Made by a program: the position numbers and the translations under genes. DNA of 16,443 bases. Source: Thermocladium sp049965935 (GTDB lineage Archaea > Thermoproteota > Thermoprotei > Thermoproteales > Thermocladiaceae). The stretch covers positions 1 through 16,443 of the forward strand of contig JBMFVP010000038.1 in assembly GCA_049965935.1 (NCBI GenBank), read 5' to 3'. The notes under the pieces are model-generated. The model was not told the origin of the DNA, ran no database searches, and saw only the letters and a list, made by a program, of their open reading frames with translations. Positions 7,016-14,114 of this stretch are shown one piece after another. Every line of letters begins with the position of its first letter. The first letter of the stretch is position 1.

Positions 7016-7837
7016 GTGGTAATTAACGTATTGCCGGCATTCGCAGCCGCCGTAATATGGGCTTACGCCTCGGTGTCCTACAGGGAATTCGTGTTGAGGT
7101 TAGGTGTCTTGAGATTAAACGCGTTGAGAATGGCCTACTCGGCGATAGCATTATTGGTTCCAACCATTATTCTAGGCGTAAACATGGGAGTAATATATGG
7201 CATATTAAGCGGGGTCCTTAGCCTAGCCCTCGGGGATTCGCTGTACCTCAGGAGCATAAGGGCATCCGGAGTCTCCGTTGCGGTTCCAGCATCATATAGC
7301 TACATCATTATGGAGCAATTCATGGCGATCGCCTTGGGGGAACCCCTCAAGCTAAGCTACCTAGCGGCCGCCGGCTTAATGATAATCGGCATTCACCTAT
7401 TAACGAGGGGTGAGGGGCGTAGAAATGCCTTGGGCGTCGCCTATGCCCTAGCCGCTGCAGTGGCCTGGACTCTGGGCTATGCGGCAATAAGGGTGGCGGG
7501 GGTCAGTGGCCTCGGCCCAATACCCATAGCGTTTACTAGGGTGGCCTCTGCCCTCCCATTATTGATAGTGGCCAGCCGCGTAAATATCGGGGATGCAGTG
7601 AAGACGACGTGGAGAACTGCGCTCCCCATAATATCGGCCCTAGACCTCGGCCTCGGCTCAGCGCTATTCGCATACTCAACTATACAAGCGGGGCTGGCTC
7701 CCACGGTGATAGCCATGGGCACGGTGCCCCTCCTATCCCAATTAATCTCACGCATGCTGGGCAGGGAGAAACCCAGGAATAGGGAGTACGCCTCCGCGGC
7801 AGTGATGCTAGCCGCCATAGCTGTATCGTTCATGTGA
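7016..7837 (+). CDS. EamA/DMT-superfamily membrane transporter
   Basis: A 273-residue, almost wholly hydrophobic protein whose sequence resolves into about ten membrane segments in two similar halves, the EamA-repeat design of the drug/metabolite transporter superfamily. The first half runs to LTRGEGRR (about 125-135), a charged cytoplasmic-type linker, and the second half starts at NALGVAYALAAAVAWTLGYA. A short charged loop (GREKPRNREY) precedes the last helix. Members export or import amino acids, nucleotides or other metabolites; the substrate is not predictable here. It starts with GTG, and the TATA box 26 bases upstream fixes that start. It is divergent from the second aminotransferase, and a repeat in the shared gap might link their control, but that is conjecture. 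Confidence 0.85.
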   Translation: MVINVLPAFAAAVIWAYASVSYREFVLRLGVLRLNALRMAYSAIALLVPTIILGVNMGVIYGILSGVLSLALGDSLYLRSIRASGVSVAVPASYSYIIMEQFMAIALGEPLKLSYLAAAGLMIIGIHLLTRGEGRRNALGVAYALAAAVAWTLGYAAIRVAGVSGLGPIPIAFTRVASALPLLIVASRVNIGDAVKTTWRTALPIISALDLGLGSALFAYSTIQAGLAPTVIAMGTVPLLSQLISRMLGREKPRNREYASAAVMLAAIAVSFM

Positions 7838-7883
7838 TGGTGACAACCATGAGGACTAGACGGCGTGTTTCACCTATATAATT

Positions 7884-7896
7884 ATAAATTTATATA
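7884..7896 (+). promoter_or_regulatory. TATA box of the MoaD-like gene
   Basis: An AT-only run (ATAAATTTATATA) is centred about 29 bases before the GTG at 7919. It gives this gene its own leaderless transcript although it follows the transporter on the same strand by 81 bases. Confidence 0.55.
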
Positions 7897-7918
7897 GATA
7901 CTTAGCGGGCATCGCAAC

Positions 7919-8197
7919 GTGAGGATTAAGGTATGGTTCCTGGCCACGCTCTTCAACTTGGCCGGCGACTTATGGATTAACGTGGATGTTTCCGATGGAG
8001 CCACGGTTAATGATCTCCTTCAAGCTATATCAAGCATAAAGCCGGCCGTGGTTCATGCTATAATGGATGGAGAGAAGATCAAGCGAGACTACATAATTGC
8101 AGTGAATGGTCGCGATACTGACTTCCTCAAGGGATTAATGACCATTCTTAGGGAGGGGGATGAGGTGGTGATGTTCCCGTCGCTGGTTTTATCTTAG
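7919..8197 (+). CDS. MoaD/ThiS-like ubiquitin-fold protein without terminal Gly-Gly
   Basis: This 92-residue protein shows the beta-grasp pattern of MoaD/ThiS: an N-terminal strand MRIKVWFLATLFNLAG, then VSDGATVNDLLQAI, the IAVNGRD turn at about 61-67, and LREGDEVVMFP near the end. MoaD proteins carry sulfur for molybdopterin or thiolation reactions on a C-terminal Gly-Gly that an E1-like enzyme adenylates. Here the protein ends PSLVLS, with no glycine pair, so as written it cannot be activated that way. Bases 8174-8185, read in another frame, give Pro-Val-Ala-Gly, close to the usual PPVAGG tail, so a frameshift in an ancestor or in the assembly is possible. Alternatively it is a non-conjugating partner protein. 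No other molybdopterin gene is in view; the GTG start is supported by its TATA box. Confidence 0.8.
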   Translation: MRIKVWFLATLFNLAGDLWINVDVSDGATVNDLLQAISSIKPAVVHAIMDGEKIKRDYIIAVNGRDTDFLKGLMTILREGDEVVMFPSLVLS

Positions 8198-8309
8198 TGC
8201 CGTTGCCGCCACAATGAATTGCGTTACCAAAAATTGGACACGCAGTCTGCCTAACCCTCCCTGGAAACAATCTCAAATAGTGGACCCTGATCTATTGGTA
8301 AGTCGATAC

Positions 8310-9575
8310 TCACTCCACTACGCGGCCCGTTAAGTGTATCGGTGTTGCGTCATCAACGCTCACAGTCACGAATGTGGAGAGGCTTGCCTTCTCCACAATG
8401 ACTGGTCTGTAATTGCCTATCCTCACCATGAATCCTCTCCCTCTATAGCCCGGTTGACTCACTATGCCGTTGAATGTGCTTCCAATGAATTTCTTGTTCC
8501 GGGCCAGGGATACCTTAAGCGCCTCCTCGCCCATTAACTTGCTCCTGGCCTTTTTTACAGCGTCTGGGATCTGCTTCATGGCGGCGGCCTCGGTTCCAGG
8601 CCTTGGACTGAATCTAGCCACGTGAACCTTATCTATCTCTAATTCCTTAATTAATTGAAGGGATTCCATGAAGTCCTCCTCCCCCTCCCCGGGGTGCCCC
8701 ACGATTATGTCCGTAGCGATTGTGGAGTCGGGAAAAGCCCTCCTTATTTTAATTACCTCCTCCCTGAATAGCGATGCCTCGTACTTTCTCCTCATTATTT
8801 TAAGTACCCTATCGCTCCCGCTTTGGACAGGTATGTGGAAGAACCTATATATCCTCCAATCGCTCTTAACGATGTCTATTAATCTATCCAGAAATCTATC
8901 CAACTCGAGGGGCTCCATCATGCCCATCCTAATGAAGAACCTCCCATCTATTCTCAATATCGACTCCAGCAAATCAACTAGGTCATAGCCCTTATCCCTA
9001 CCATAAGCGCTTGTTTCCTGCCCAGTCAAGTAGATCTCCCTAGCGCCCCTCTGCACCGCCCTCCTCACGTTGCTTACCACTGTCTCTAAGTCATAGCTCT
9101 TGACCCACCCCATGCCGCCCCTCGCCAGCTTAGTGGCGCAGAAGGCACAGTTACCCATGCATCCAACCTGTATGGGAACCACATGTATGTGATTCCTTGC
9201 TCCAGTGAATTCGGGTAGAATCTTCATGGGCCGCTCCCTCCAGGTAATCGATGAATCCAGCAACGCATCAAATGCTTCTATGCCGTTCAAATCAATGAGG
9301 ACCACATCGGGGTCTGCCTCCCTTAACCTGCTTGGCTTGACCTTAACTAGGCACCCAGAGGCCACGACTCGCTTTCCACTATTGCCCACGCGCTTGAGGA
9401 ACCTCACCGCGCTTTCCTCGGCTTCTTGCCTAACGGCGCATGTGTTTAGGACAACTAGGTCGGCCTCCCCGGGGTCCTGCACCCGCTCGTGACCTGCCGC
9501 GGTCAGTCTTTGGGCTATTAACTCGCTGTCGGCCTTATTCAACCAGCACCCCAGGGTCTCCACGTAGAACTTCAC
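8310..9575 (-). CDS. Archaeal MiaB-like tRNA methylthiotransferase (e-MtaB/CDKAL1 type)
   Basis: A 421-residue radical-SAM methylthiotransferase. The N-terminal UPF0004 domain supplies three cluster cysteines (C10 in ETLGCWLN, C46 in NTCAV, C75 in SGCLV). The radical-SAM domain has C139-x3-C143-x2-C146 in GCMGNCAFC, and a TRAM-type RNA-binding tail occupies roughly the last 60 residues. Archaeal and eukaryotic members convert t6A at position 37 of tRNAs reading ANN codons to ms2t6A, which is the likely role here. All six cysteines are present. The GTG start lies 27 bases from a TATA box shared with the divergent nuclease gene, so the mRNA is probably leaderless. The gene converges with the MoaD-like gene across a 112-base gap in which I see nothing. 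Confidence 0.92.
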   Translation of the reverse strand: MKFYVETLGCWLNKADSELIAQRLTAAGHERVQDPGEADLVVLNTCAVRQEAEESAVRFLKRVGNSGKRVVASGCLVKVKPSRLREADPDVVLIDLNGIEAFDALLDSSITWRERPMKILPEFTGARNHIHVVPIQVGCMGNCAFCATKLARGGMGWVKSYDLETVVSNVRRAVQRGAREIYLTGQETSAYGRDKGYDLVDLLESILRIDGRFFIRMGMMEPLELDRFLDRLIDIVKSDWRIYRFFHIPVQSGSDRVLKIMRRKYEASLFREEVIKIRRAFPDSTIATDIIVGHPGEGEEDFMESLQLIKELEIDKVHVARFSPRPGTEAAAMKQIPDAVKKARSKLMGEEALKVSLARNKKFIGSTFNGIVSQPGYRGRGFMVRIGNYRPVIVEKASLSTFVTVSVDDATPIHLTGRVVE

Positions 9576-9597
9576 GTAATTGGCCGTGGCAGCAGTG

Positions 9598-9606
9598 TTT
9601 AAAATA
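9598..9606. promoter_or_regulatory. Shared bidirectional TATA box
   Basis: TTTAAAATA lies at the middle of the 51-base gap between two divergent start codons. Its centre is about 27 bases from the GTG at 9575 (minus) and 25 from the ATG at 9627 (plus). No second AT-rich element of that quality is in the gap, so one TBP site probably serves both leaderless genes. Confidence 0.6.
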
Positions 9607-9626
9607 CTTGGTTCACTTATTCATAG

Positions 9627-10889
9627 ATGGAGATACAGATACTGGGGGGTGGAGGAGAGGTTGGGAGGATGGCTATCCTAGTCAAGGGATCGAGGAATGC
9701 CTTCCTCATGGATTACGGCGTTAACTTCGATGATGAGGGGCACCCCGTATTTCCACTTCACGTGAGGCCCAGGGACTTAACCGCAGTAATGCTTAGCCAC
9801 TCCCATCTAGATCACTGCGGCGCATTGCCGAGCCTCTACGTGAGCGCCTCGCCCCCACTCTATGCAACCAAATTAACTACTGAACTAGCGGAATTGATGT
9901 TCAAGGACGCAATAAAGCTAAGCGGGTACTACTTGCCTTATGAGGATGATGAGGTCCGCAACGCGTTGAGACAAGTTGCGCCAGTGGAGTATGGCGCTAC
10001 AGTGACGTTTGGGGACGATAAGGCCACCTTCGTGAATGCGGGCCACGTGCCGGGCAGCATGATGACGTACCTGGAGGTGGATGGGAAGGGCCTAGTGTTC
10101 ACGGGTGACTTCAACCTAAGCGAGTCGAATTTACTGAATGGAGCCGATGTAAACATGCTGCCTAAGGACTTGGATTACGTGGTGATGGAGGCCACATACA
10201 CTTCGGGGAATCACCCGCCAAAGGAGGAACTTGATAAGGCCTTCATAGATGCTGTTAAGTCAACCCTGGAAGAGGGCGGCTCCGTCCTAATACCCAGCTT
10301 CACCATAGGAAGAGCCCAGGAAATACTCATGACAATAGTAAGGAACAACGTGCTTGATGTGCCGATAATAGTTGATGGCTTGGCGAGGATGGCTAATCAA
10401 GTCATAGCCAAGTATCCCCACCTGCTTCGGGATCCGGGCCTATATGAGAAGGCAATGAAGGCCAGCGTCGAGGTACTGGGCAATTATTATAGGAAGCAAG
10501 TGCTTCGGGATCAATCCATAATAATCGCGCCGGCAGGCATGCTTAAAGGCGGTGCCTCCCTCTATTACTTCAAGAGGCTGGCCAGGGATAAGCGGAACGC
10601 CGTTATTCTGCCGAGTTTCCAGGCCCCGGATACTCCTGGCTTCGAGTTGCTGAGCAGAGGAGCCGTTAGAATTGGGAACGAGGAGATAAGGGTTAACGCC
10701 AAGGTTTATTGGTTCGACTTCAGCGCGCACAGTGGCTTGAGGGAATTAATCAACTTCATTGATTACTTCTCCTCCAAGACCAAGGTTATACTGGTTCACA
10801 CGGAGCCTCTTGCCAGCATCAAATTCACACAGGCGCTGGGCAGGGATCTATACGTCACTAAGGTAAGCGGGGAAAGAATAATCGACTAA
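9627..10889 (+). CDS. Beta-CASP metallo-beta-lactamase ribonuclease (archaeal CPSF-like/RNase J-like)
   Basis: A 420-residue MBL-fold nuclease. The metal site is complete: HSHLDH at 58-63 (motif 2), H140 in AGHVPGS (motif 3), D161 in FTGDFN (motif 4). The beta-CASP cap follows, including VMEATYTSGNHP, SFTIGRAQEIL, FSAHSGLREL and VHTEP. It lacks the N-terminal KH domains of aCPSF1, so it belongs to the shorter aCPSF2/aRNase J-like groups that act in mRNA 3'-end processing or 5'-to-3' decay. Which of the two cannot be settled by eye. It should be cytosolic and act on RNA. It diverges from a tRNA-modifying enzyme through one shared TATA box, placing two RNA-related genes under a common promoter region. 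The 50-residue cysteine protein converges on its 3' end 23 bases away. Confidence 0.9.
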   Translation: MEIQILGGGGEVGRMAILVKGSRNAFLMDYGVNFDDEGHPVFPLHVRPRDLTAVMLSHSHLDHCGALPSLYVSASPPLYATKLTTELAELMFKDAIKLSGYYLPYEDDEVRNALRQVAPVEYGATVTFGDDKATFVNAGHVPGSMMTYLEVDGKGLVFTGDFNLSESNLLNGADVNMLPKDLDYVVMEATYTSGNHPPKEELDKAFIDAVKSTLEEGGSVLIPSFTIGRAQEILMTIVRNNVLDVPIIVDGLARMANQVIAKYPHLLRDPGLYEKAMKASVEVLGNYYRKQVLRDQSIIIAPAGMLKGGASLYYFKRLARDKRNAVILPSFQAPDTPGFELLSRGAVRIGNEEIRVNAKVYWFDFSAHSGLRELINFIDYFSSKTKVILVHTEPLASIKFTQALGRDLYVTKVSGERIID

Positions 10890-10912
10890 TGCTGTGAATG
10901 CCTAGTTCCTCA

Positions 10913-11065
10913 TCATGCATTTACCCTGGCCAGTATGGGGCATCCTCGACCATCATTTGCACAGTACTGCTGGGCGTACTTGGTCCTCACGGTCCTCCAC
11001 TCCTCTGGAGGCATTAATGCGCATCGGTCGCCATCAAACGTGTGCACGTAGAAGATGCATCTCAT
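10913..11065 (-). CDS. Small four-cysteine protein, 50 residues, probably metal-binding
   Basis: An open frame of 50 codons (ATG 11065, TGA 10913-10915) fills most of the 249-base gap after the nuclease gene. The protein begins MRCIFYVHTFDGDRCALMPP and has cysteines at 3, 15, 35 and 42, spaced C-x11-C-x19-C-x6-C, with a conserved-looking middle (EEWRTVRTKYAQQYC) and a CPILARV tail. Four cysteines in 50 residues suggest a structural zinc or iron site. A TATA-like TTTAAG (CTTAAA on the minus strand, 11088-11093) sits about 25 bases upstream of the ATG, matching leaderless initiation elsewhere in the window. I believe small proteins of this look occur in other crenarchaea, but that is memory rather than a search. 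The function is unknown. It ends 23 bases from the convergent nuclease gene and is transcribed in the same direction as, and downstream of, the hydroxyacid dehydrogenase. Confidence 0.75.
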   Translation of the reverse strand: MRCIFYVHTFDGDRCALMPPEEWRTVRTKYAQQYCANDGRGCPILARVNA

Positions 11066-11087
11066 GCGGGAACCAAGCCGCTCAACA

Positions 11088-11093
11088 TTTAAG
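11088..11093 (-). promoter_or_regulatory. TATA-like box of the small cysteine protein
   Basis: CTTAAA on the minus strand, within AAGCTTAAAT, is centred about 25 bases before the ATG at 11065. Confidence 0.45.
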
Positions 11094-11138
11094 CTTATTG
11101 CTTATGTGAAGATACGGCATGCCCCTCTCTGGAATTAG

Positions 11139-12011
11139 TCACTCGCTCATCGACTCATAGACCTTTATCAGGGCTTGAGTGCCTTTCTCCCCCAGCCCCT
11201 TAGCCACCAGCGACTCATAGAGCTGAAGCAGTAAGCTTGATCCAGGCAGCGGCGTGTGCGTTTTACTTGCTAAATCAATCACATACCTAAGATCCTTCCT
11301 TAGATGCGCCGCCCTGAATCCTGGCTCCAGGTCGCCTCTCATTATTTTGGGGAGATAATACTGAACCGTGAATGAATTGGCGGCCCCGGAACTCAGCACG
11401 GTTAATAATGCATCCTCACTAACGCCGGCCCGCCTCGCCAGCATTAGCGCCTCAGCTACAGCCATCATATCTATCCCAACAACTATTTGATTACATAGCT
11501 TCAATAATTGCCCAGCCCCCACTTCTCCTCCATACACTATGGTTCTCCCCATAGCCTCAAGCACGGGCTTAACCCTCTCGAATGTCTCCCGCCGCCCCCC
11601 AACCATTATTGTGAGGGTTCCCTCCCGCGCTCCTTTATCGCCCCCAGTCACTGGAGCATCCAGGAACTCCACGCCAAGGCTTGAGAGCCTGGATGAGAAT
11701 GACTTAGCGGCTTCAGGTGAGTTGGTGCTCATGTCAATGAATATGAGTCCCTCATGCCTCCCTTCTACTACCCCATTTGGTCCAAACAATACCTCCTCAA
11801 CATCGGGTGCATCAGTCACCATGCTGATCACCACATCGCTTCCCTCCGCTACCTCCCTCGGCGAAGACGCTATGGAGACTCCGAGTCCCCGCAGGGTCTC
11901 CGCCTTACTCCTCGTCCTATTATAAACGATTAGGGGGAACCCCCTCTTGGCTATGTTAGTGGCCATGGGGAGCCCCATTATTCCAAGCCCTATGAAGCCA
12001 ACCCTAAGCAT
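11139..12011 (-). CDS. NAD(P)-dependent beta-hydroxyacid dehydrogenase (3-hydroxyisobutyrate dehydrogenase family)
   Basis: A 290-residue enzyme with an N-terminal Rossmann domain (GFIGLGIMGLPMA at 5-17, the family cofactor signature) and an all-helical C-terminal half. The substrate motif DAPVTGGDKGAREGTL (about 118-133) and the catalytic lysine region GQLLKLCNQ (lysine near 170) mark it as 3-hydroxyisobutyrate dehydrogenase, tartronate semialdehyde reductase or the related glyoxylate/succinic semialdehyde reductases. VYNRTRSKAE just after the second strand has an arginine typical of NADP preference. Which substrate is used cannot be decided. The ATG at 12011 has a TATA element about 25 bases upstream; the gene stands alone with the small cysteine protein 73 bases downstream. 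Confidence 0.88.
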   Translation of the reverse strand: MLRVGFIGLGIMGLPMATNIAKRGFPLIVYNRTRSKAETLRGLGVSIASSPREVAEGSDVVISMVTDAPDVEEVLFGPNGVVEGRHEGLIFIDMSTNSPEAAKSFSSRLSSLGVEFLDAPVTGGDKGAREGTLTIMVGGRRETFERVKPVLEAMGRTIVYGGEVGAGQLLKLCNQIVVGIDMMAVAEALMLARRAGVSEDALLTVLSSGAANSFTVQYYLPKIMRGDLEPGFRAAHLRKDLRYVIDLASKTHTPLPGSSLLLQLYESLVAKGLGEKGTQALIKVYESMSE

Positions 12012-12031
12012 GAGCGGTAGGCGGTGGCCTC

Positions 12032-12039
12032 AATATAAC
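12032..12039 (-). promoter_or_regulatory. TATA box of the beta-hydroxyacid dehydrogenase
   Basis: The minus strand reads GTTATATT here, centred about 25 bases before the ATG at 12011; leaderless arrangement. Confidence 0.45.
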
Positions 12040-12130
12040 TCTATCACTTGCTTTCATCAGGCTTATTTTTAATGGAGCCGCCTCTAATGGATTGAGGCAT
12101 TGCCTTGCGGCATGAGGTTATCCCTAAGTC

Positions 12131-12457
12131 TCATTGCTGGGAATCGCCGCTCGTTTCATCGCTCATCCATTGAAGGTAATCCTCGTTTCCAGCCGCAATT
12201 GGAACTGCCAATATTTCCGGCACCTCATATGGGTGAATCTCCTTTACTCTCCTGATCAAGTCGCGGAGCCGTGTTTCGGTTGTCTTTATTATCATGAGAA
12301 CCTCGCTCTCATCCTCAACCTTCCCCCGCCACCTATATATGCTCCTCACGCGAGTCATATTAATGCATGCAGCGAGTCTTTCCTCCACTAATGAGTGGGC
12401 GATCCTAGCCGCCTCATCCTCATTTGGCGCCGTCACGTAAATGATGAAGTACTGCAT
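12131..12457 (-). CDS. cutA: CutA-like trimeric protein (divalent cation tolerance family)
   Basis: A 108-residue CutA1 homologue with the family's strand order: YVTAPNEDEA, ERLAACINM (C31), YRWRGKVEDESEV, MIIKT and the diagnostic HPYEVPEI at 75-82, followed by the aromatic EDYLQW. CutA forms very heat-stable PII-like trimers. It was linked to copper tolerance in E. coli, but its role in archaea is not settled. The length is normal and no residue is obviously missing. It diverges from the pantoate-kinase-like gene across 51 bases with one AT-rich TATA element in the middle, so the two are probably transcribed from a shared site. The 3' side is a 119-base gap holding only the promoter of the next gene. 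Confidence 0.93.
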   Translation of the reverse strand: MQYFIIYVTAPNEDEAARIAHSLVEERLAACINMTRVRSIYRWRGKVEDESEVLMIIKTTETRLRDLIRRVKEIHPYEVPEILAVPIAAGNEDYLQWMSDETSGDSQQ

Positions 12458-12479
12458 GGTGTGGCTGAAGCGTAGCCAC

Positions 12480-12490
12480 TTAAAAATAAA
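12480..12490. promoter_or_regulatory. Shared bidirectional TATA box of cutA and the pantoate-kinase-like gene
   Basis: TTAAAAATAAA lies near the middle of the 51-base gap between the ATG at 12457 (minus) and the GTG at 12509 (plus). Its centre is about 28 and 24 bases from the two starts. The arrangement repeats that at 9576-9626. Confidence 0.5.
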
Positions 12491-12508
12491 TCCTAAAACC
12501 CTAAAACC

Positions 12509-13438
12509 GTGTCGGTCGTGTTTACTCCGGCCGTGGTTTCCAGCTTGTTTGAGGCTTGCCTAAGTGATCGTGATGGCAGGCCAATAACCGATCCATTAAG
12601 AATAGGGGCAAGAGGTGGGGGATTCGCCATGAGTGCCGGGATCAAGACTAGAGTTCGCTTAATCGAGGGGCCCGGCATTAGGGTTACAATAAATGGGGAG
12701 CTCAATGAAGCTAAAACCACTGTGAATGCGATCAAGATAGCCATAAAGCGGTTAAACTTGCATGTGGATGGCATTGAGGTGAGCCACGTCGTGGATGTCC
12801 CCATTGGTTCAGGCTTCGGCACGAGCGCATCGGGGGCTCTTGGCGCTGTTCTCGCCTTATCCCTAGCATTGCGTCGCCCCATTTCCCTGGTTGATGCAGT
12901 GAGGATAGCACATGAGGCTGATGTGGTAAGTGGCACTGGGCTCGGCACTGCGGAGGGCTTGCTGGCGGGGGGAGTAGGCATGGTCACCGAGCCCGGGGCT
13001 CCATGGTTCGGCTCAATAGATAAAATACCGTTAAGCGATGATCTAGTGGTGGTTGCGGTTCACTTCAGTGGAATAGAAAAATCAACAATACTATCATCAA
13101 GGGAAGCCCTCGCCAGGGCTAATGAGGCTGGGAGGAAAGCAATGGAGCGGGTCAGGGCTAGTCCCACAATTAAATCCCTCCTAGCTGAGGCCAGGAGATT
13201 CGCCGAGGAGTCCGGGATAGGGGATCCAGACCTACTTAGGCTAGCCGATGAATTGGTGGCGGCAGGAGCCATCGGTGCATCACAGAACATGATTGGGAGG
13301 GCAATTCATGCAGCGGTAAAGAGGGCCCGACTCAGCGATGTATTGAAGCAGGCTCGGGGCTTTGGGGGGTCACTCATAGTGTCCGACATATATGATGGAG
13401 GCCCCAGGGTGATCGAGGCCCCCCAAGCCTCGGATTGA
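12509..13438 (+). CDS. GHMP-family kinase, archaeal pantoate kinase-like
   Basis: A 309-residue GHMP kinase with the ATP-binding motif VPIGSGFGTSASGALG at about 97-112 and the layout of archaeal pantoate kinase: DPLRIGARGGGFAM near 28-41, AHEADVVSGTGLGTAEGLLAGG at about 134-155, and an EPGAPWFG turn. Pantoate kinase phosphorylates pantoate to 4-phosphopantoate on the archaeal route to coenzyme A. Two family positions look changed: the N-terminal P-[GA]-H-[IV]-[TS] motif reads PAVVS, without the histidine, and the usual TGLGDV reads TGLGTA, without the aspartate. It may therefore be a diverged pantoate kinase or have another substrate. The GTG start is set by the shared TATA box. No phosphopantothenate synthetase gene, the usual partner, is in the window. 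Confidence 0.75.
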   Translation: MSVVFTPAVVSSLFEACLSDRDGRPITDPLRIGARGGGFAMSAGIKTRVRLIEGPGIRVTINGELNEAKTTVNAIKIAIKRLNLHVDGIEVSHVVDVPIGSGFGTSASGALGAVLALSLALRRPISLVDAVRIAHEADVVSGTGLGTAEGLLAGGVGMVTEPGAPWFGSIDKIPLSDDLVVVAVHFSGIEKSTILSSREALARANEAGRKAMERVRASPTIKSLLAEARRFAEESGIGDPDLLRLADELVAAGAIGASQNMIGRAIHAAVKRARLSDVLKQARGFGGSLIVSDIYDGGPRVIEAPQASD

Positions 13439-13472
13439 CCCCCTCCGCCTCTCAGGGCGAGGCGTATTGGCT

Positions 13473-14114
13473 TTAGTCAAGGTCGTGCACTGCACGAATA
13501 ACTTCCTCAGCGCTCTTGGCGATTCGTACTCCCTGGAACTTATTAGTCCACGATGCGAACCCAATGGGGTGGAACCCAACGCTGGCTCCGGCTAAGGCGT
13601 CATGCGGAGTATCGGTTATGTACGCGGTTTGATTGGGTTGAATGCCGTGTATCCTTATTACGTGCCTGAGGAGATCCAGCTTAGTGCCGTGCCCCAAGTC
13701 GCCCAGCGAGTAGAGGGGATTAATTGAGACTCCGATCGCCTCAAGCTCCCTCATGATTAAGCCACTCTCTATCTCTCTCCCAGTTGCCACAAGCGTTGAC
13801 CTCCCCTCTCTCCGCATCTCATTCATGGCTTCAATCATGCCAGGAATCGGCTGCCCAAAGTCCTTCCTCTCCATGTATATGGACCAACACCTCCTCCAGA
13901 ACTGGAATGGATCCACGTGCCTCGGCGTATAGGTCCTCAACAGGTTCTCCTCGTAATCCGCCAGGAATGATTCGAAGCTATTAGGGGGATCCACGCCGCT
14001 CTCCTCAACGCACTCCACGAATGCCTTATAGAATCCCTTGAACGTATCCAGAAGAGTCATGTCGAGATCGAACACTACCCACCTAATCACGCCTCTACGG
14101 TTATTTATCCCCAT
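13473..14114 (-). CDS. HAD-superfamily phosphatase
   Basis: A 213-residue haloacid-dehalogenase hydrolase with all four motifs: D16-x-D18 in FDLDMTLLD (motif I, the nucleophile is D16), T111 in VATGRE (II), K145 in GTKLDLL (III), and ITDTPHDALAG with D168 and D172 (IV). A helical C1-type cap lies between motifs I and II. The overall look is that of phosphoglycolate-phosphatase-like small-molecule phosphatases; the substrate is unknown. The ATG at 14114 lies inside the upstream phosphatase gene and the two coding regions overlap by 14 bases, so the genes share an mRNA and probably function together. A GTG at codon 9 is an alternative start. Confidence 0.88.
   Translation of the reverse strand: MGINNRRGVIRWVVFDLDMTLLDTFKGFYKAFVECVEESGVDPPNSFESFLADYEENLLRTYTPRHVDPFQFWRRCWSIYMERKDFGQPIPGMIEAMNEMRREGRSTLVATGREIESGLIMRELEAIGVSINPLYSLGDLGHGTKLDLLRHVIRIHGIQPNQTAYITDTPHDALAGASVGFHPIGFASWTNKFQGVRIAKSAEEVIRAVHDLD

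Noticed and set aside
7837..7850. ATGGT-GACA-ACCAT hairpin after the DMT gene as a terminator
   Set aside because: The stem is only five pairs, overlaps the stop codon region and lacks a T run; archaeal termination does not rely on such hairpins.
11151..11220. Repeated word CGACTCATAG at 11151-11160 and 11211-11220
   Set aside because: Both copies encode Tyr-Glu-Ser inside the dehydrogenase, so the repeat follows from coding sequence.
12012..12130. Possible C/D-box small RNA on the minus strand (a TGATGA word near 12055)
   Set aside because: No matching D or D' CTGA boxes at the right spacing and no terminal stem.
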